A program made the translations under genes and the position numbers. 6,913 nucleotides of DNA from Holosporaceae bacterium. GTDB taxonomy: Bacteria; Pseudomonadota; Alphaproteobacteria; UBA3830. The DNA lies in the NCBI GenBank assembly GCA_031284345.1, contig JAITAC010000053.1, positions 1-6,913 of the forward strand. The letters are read 5' to 3'. Below, one piece after another: positions 6,445-6,913 of the stretch (position 1 is the stretch's first letter; the number at the start of each line of letters is the position of its first letter). The notes beneath the pieces are model-generated. The model was given only the letters and a program-made list of their open reading frames with translations, searched no databases and had not been told where the DNA came from.

Positions 6445-6882
6445 CTAGCACTCCTGTGGCAAAGCGGGGGACCATCCTTCCCAATCTTCCACATCGTGGA
6501 TCGGGTCGGCGATAAGCATCGCCTGTATGTCCGAATACTCCGTAAGCTTCATTTCGAAATCGTCTTCGGCGGCTATGCTGGCGTTTATGTTTATGTTGGA
6601 TATGGAGACATTTACCTTCTTTTCATTGCTTACGATTATTATATCCGCTAGCAGGAGTTCGTCCATGAAACGATCGAATTTCTCGTCTATATTCGGTGGA
6701 ATGTTTGGAATATTTTTTAGTAAAGTGAGGATTTCGTCTCGGGAATATCCATCAATTATTTTTTCAAATACCATGCTGCCAAATATATTGATGGAATAGT
6801 AAACACCAGTGAGATAATTAATTATTATGGCTATGCCATCGGATATATCACAGAATATTTTTTCTTCGTTAAGCTTGTACAT
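6445..6882 (-). CDS. PqqD-like protein with distinct C-terminal tail
   Basis: This 145-residue protein resembles the PqqD family, small winged-helix modules that bind leader peptides in RiPP pathways. The signature is LTGVYYSINIFGSMVFEKIIDG (within 24-45), then a helical part with SRDEILTLL (47-55) and FDRFMDELLLADII (69-82). True PqqD is about 90 residues. Here a polar linker rich in Asn, Ser and Ile (84-105) leads to a tail (109-145) with YSDIQAML, ADPIHDVED and GWSPALPQEC, ending in Cys145. The tail looks conserved-type rather than random, but I assign it no function. I chose ATG 6882 because AAAGGA lies 6 nt upstream (6894-6889); ATG 6897 in the same frame has a poorer site and would add five residues. 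It lies 5 nt before a tandem glycosyltransferase. No pyrroloquinoline quinone genes are nearby, so PQQ synthesis is unlikely. Upstream genes fall outside the window. Confidence 0.78.
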   Translation of the reverse strand: MYKLNEEKIFCDISDGIAIIINYLTGVYYSINIFGSMVFEKIIDGYSRDEILTLLKNIPNIPPNIDEKFDRFMDELLLADIIIVSNEKKVNVSISNININASIAAEDDFEMKLTEYSDIQAMLIADPIHDVEDWEGWSPALPQEC

Positions 6883-6888
6883 ATTGTT

Positions 6889-6894
6889 TCCTTT
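6889..6894 (-). promoter_or_regulatory. Ribosome binding site deciding the PqqD-like start
   Basis: AAAGGA lies 6 nt before ATG 6882 and overlaps the codons just after the upstream in-frame ATG 6897. It favours the shorter 145-residue product. Confidence 0.65.
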
Positions 6895-6913
6895 CATTAT
6901 TCCAATTAACTTC

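Overview
All recognisable genes in this 6.9 kb window lie on the minus strand, so transcription runs from high to low coordinates. In that order they are: a PqqD-like small protein (6882-6445), a tandem-domain family 2 glycosyltransferase (6439-4985), a 283 nt gap with a good sigma70-type promoter and a structured leader, a tight methionine operon of metF (4701-3817), a free-standing methionine synthase activation protein (3815-3075) and metH (3082-725), a 193 nt AT-rich gap, and the 5' part of a secreted beta-barrel-like protein gene that runs off the low-coordinate end (531-1). Plus-strand open frames are antisense shadows of these genes.

The methionine block is the clearest part. MetF reduces methylene-tetrahydrofolate to methyl-tetrahydrofolate. 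MetH moves that methyl group through cobalamin to homocysteine. The protein encoded between them looks like the AdoMet-binding reactivation module that in E. coli is the C-terminal domain of MetH. MetH here stops just after its B12 domain (785 residues, against about 1,227 in E. coli). The split enzyme is therefore complete only with its neighbour, and the genes are coupled by a 1 nt gap (metF/activator) and an 8 nt overlap (activator/metH). The leader before metF holds several hairpins and matches no riboswitch class I recognise.

The PqqD-like/glycosyltransferase pair is the least understood part. PqqD domains are peptide-recognition modules of RiPP (ribosomally made, modified peptide) pathways. 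Here one carries a distinct C-terminal tail and sits 5 nt upstream of a protein with two complete-looking GT-A domains. No radical SAM enzyme or separate precursor peptide is in view; the pair sits at the window edge, so the cluster may continue beyond it.

The organism is probably a diderm bacterium, because of the signal peptide and beta-barrel-like protein. The split MetH with a separate activation protein is a pattern I associate with anaerobes such as Clostridia, Negativicutes and Thermotogae. Together these fit a diderm Firmicute or a host-associated Gram-negative that acquired the operon; the sequence alone does not settle which. There are no rRNA or tRNA genes, insertion sequences or CRISPR arrays.
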